Shown here: in pieces, positions 23,779-24,975 of the stretch
How positions within the stretch are numbered: the first letter of the stretch is position 1
Layout: each line of letters opens with the position of its first letter
DNA from: Parachlorella kessleri
Taxonomy: Eukaryota; Chlorophyta; Trebouxiophyceae; Chlorellales; Chlorellaceae
Assembly: GCA_001598975.1 (NCBI GenBank)
Contig: BBXU01000429.1
Location: 1-24,975, forward strand
Direction of reading: 5' to 3'
Length of the DNA stretch: 24,975 bases
Program-made: the position numbers and the translations under genes
Notes under the pieces: model-generated
Told to the model about the DNA's origin: nothing
The model's input: the letters and a program-made list of their open reading frames with translations, nothing else
The model's database searches: none

Positions 23779-23900
23779 TTTAAGAATGCCGGGCAGGCAC
23801 TCTTGGGCAACTGACCAAGCAGACAGTCAAGCACGCACGCCCAATCCAACAACCAGCGCGCTTGGGGGAGCAGGCACCCCCACATCTGGTGAAATGTATA

Positions 23901-23925
23901 GTACCGGTACCAGGTACCAGTACCA
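23901..23925. repeat. GGTACC / GTACCGGTAC cluster
   Basis: A perfect ten-base palindrome GTACCGGTAC (23901-23910) overlaps a seven-base tandem array GGTACCA, GGTACCA, GTACCA (23906-23925), in an intergenic region. Confidence 0.8.
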
Positions 23926-24143
23926 TTTTGAGTTGCAGCACTTTCGACCTAGGCCAGATGCAAGGTATTCCTATTTAGCTATCACCTTCGCTATGGGTGC
24001 ACGATCAAGATAGGTGGGGCCTGACTCTATACGCTGGCGGCACTTTCATCCCGTCCAGCCCGCTAAGCGAGTGTTTGGGCTCACAGTCCTGCCATCTCTC
24101 CACCTCGCCCCCAAAGGTCGTCCATAGGCGTGAGAGACTGGAG

Positions 24144-24975
24144 ATGCTATCAATTCAGCTTAGCAAAGCAGCAGGTGTGTCAGTGCTAGTGCTAGTTGCC
24201 GCCCTGACAGTGACAGTGGTAATCTCAAAGCAGCACTGTCGGAGCAGAGGCCTGCTGTACACTAATAGACACCAGGTAGGTAGGTGATGGGCTGGTGTAT
24301 GCTTGCTTGAAGGCCATTAGGAGCAAAACAATACACTCTGTGCCTGCAGGCATATCATAACTTATTATCACGAAACAGTACTGGAAGCCAGGGAGGCCCC
24401 CGAGTTCTAATGCGATACATAGCATGCACGGGTGTGTCATAAGTTGTCTGCTGCAGCAGGCCTCCTCCAGAGCGCTTCATATCAGAATAAAGATGGTCCA
24501 GACTGCAGGTAACAACTACACCTGGCTGGTTGCAGGGTTTGCCAATCAGCTCCTCAGCCATGTTGCAGCTCTCTCCCTAGCAGCAGCCCTAGGCGCAGAT
24601 GTGGTGGTGCCGCCAGCTCTCGTCAGGGACAGCTATGACAGAGTTGCTCTTGGTGGCAAGGTCACAATGAAGTGGGTAACAGCTCCTACAGGAAGTCTAT
24701 TGGACATTGACGCTATGTCTGAGGAGTGGGGCCGATTGGGCCTACGGCTCCGCGCGGTAAGCGGCACCCCCATTTCTGCATGGACTGCCGTTGGCTCTGG
24801 GGAAAAGTTCCTGCTTGACTAAGTCATTAGTGGATCCAATGACTTACAGTAGTAAGGGGGTATATCCCTCCTTCGAGCCGCATGCTCCTGGTCAAATGGA
24901 GGGGGACCACCACCACCAAACTCCTATGTGGGGCCAGGGACCATGAGTACCCCCGGGGGTTGGAGGGGGAGGGGG
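24144..24975 (+). CDS. Type II membrane protein, O-fucosyltransferase-like glycosyltransferase, 3' end missing
   Basis: Exons 24144-24275 and 24457-24756 are visible; a third intron begins at a GTAAGC donor at 24757 and runs off the right edge. The first exon has a short basic/polar start and then a hydrophobic stretch of about 17 residues (VSVLVLVAALTVTVVIS), a type II signal anchor typical of Golgi enzymes. The next exon contains GFANQLLSHVAALSLAAALG followed by ADVVVPPALVRDSYDRV. An N-terminal G-x-x-N-Q-L-x-x-x-x-x-A-x-x-x-A-x-x-x-x-A motif with a following V-P-x-x-x-x-D resembles the nucleotide-sugar-binding start of GDP-fucose O-fucosyltransferase-like families. The family fit is by pattern only and the catalytic region is outside the window. 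The intron between the two exons is 181 bases and in phase 0. Confidence 0.55.
24821..24845. repeat. Eight-base inverted repeat
   Basis: AAGTCATT (24821-24828) and AATGACTT (24838-24845) form a perfect stem around a nine-base loop, inside the glycosyltransferase-like intron. A separate palindrome, ACCCCCGGGGGT, lies at 24949-24960. Confidence 0.75.

Larger units (their letters stand above)
23306..24143. promoter_or_regulatory. Divergent intergenic region, F-box/LRR and glycosyltransferase-like genes
   Basis: About 0.84 kb between two outward-facing start codons, so both promoters and 5' UTRs lie here. It contains the GC-rich hairpin at 23764-23778 and the GGTACC cluster at 23901-23925. A 113-codon plus-strand frame (23672-24013) spans both and looks like chance. 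Confidence 0.5.

Overview
The window looks like nuclear DNA of a green alga, probably Chlamydomonadales (Chlamydomonas- or Haematococcus-like; the genus cannot be fixed by eye). The evidence is a nuclear PSBY gene for photosystem II, intron-dense genes with GT-AG introns mostly of 105-390 bases, GC-rich coding sequence, TGTAA-type poly(A) signals and abundant microsatellites. I rebuilt the genes by joining exons across phase-compatible splice sites. All complete models stay open and divisible by three, but none is checked against transcripts.

Layout, left to right: (1) 1-639, minus: PSBY, cut at its 3' side by the window edge. (2) 1023-3814, plus: protein with two MYND zinc fingers and an MSS51-type C-terminal domain. 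(3) 4122-6886, minus: eight-exon atypical short-chain dehydrogenase/NmrA-like protein with a likely plastid transit peptide. (4) 7929-14521, minus: thirteen-exon organellar translation initiation factor IF-2, mitochondrial type by motif, with a long Q-rich N-terminal extension. (5) 14867-15834, plus: prefoldin subunit 5. (6) 16809-19547, minus: ten-exon KH-domain RNA-binding protein. (7) 19888-20445, plus: a nearly open frame with one stop, doubtful. (8) 20583-23305, minus: F-box/leucine-rich-repeat protein. (9) 24144 to the right edge, plus: 5' end of a type II membrane protein resembling O-fucosyltransferase-like glycosyltransferases.

These are unrelated housekeeping and organelle genes, not a pathway cluster. 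Three gene pairs are divergent and share short intergenic promoters (PSBY/MSS51-like, IF-2/PFD5, F-box/glycosyltransferase). Two pairs are convergent (MSS51-like/SDR and PFD5/KH).

I found no CRISPR array, tRNA, rRNA, complete transposon or defence-type system. The points worth a second look are a small dispersed repeat family inside introns of two neighbouring genes, an ambiguous GC-AG or GT-AG intron, a Thr-for-Asn change in the IF-2 G4 motif, an insert splitting the MSS51 domain, and an interrupted small frame at 19.9-20.4 kb.
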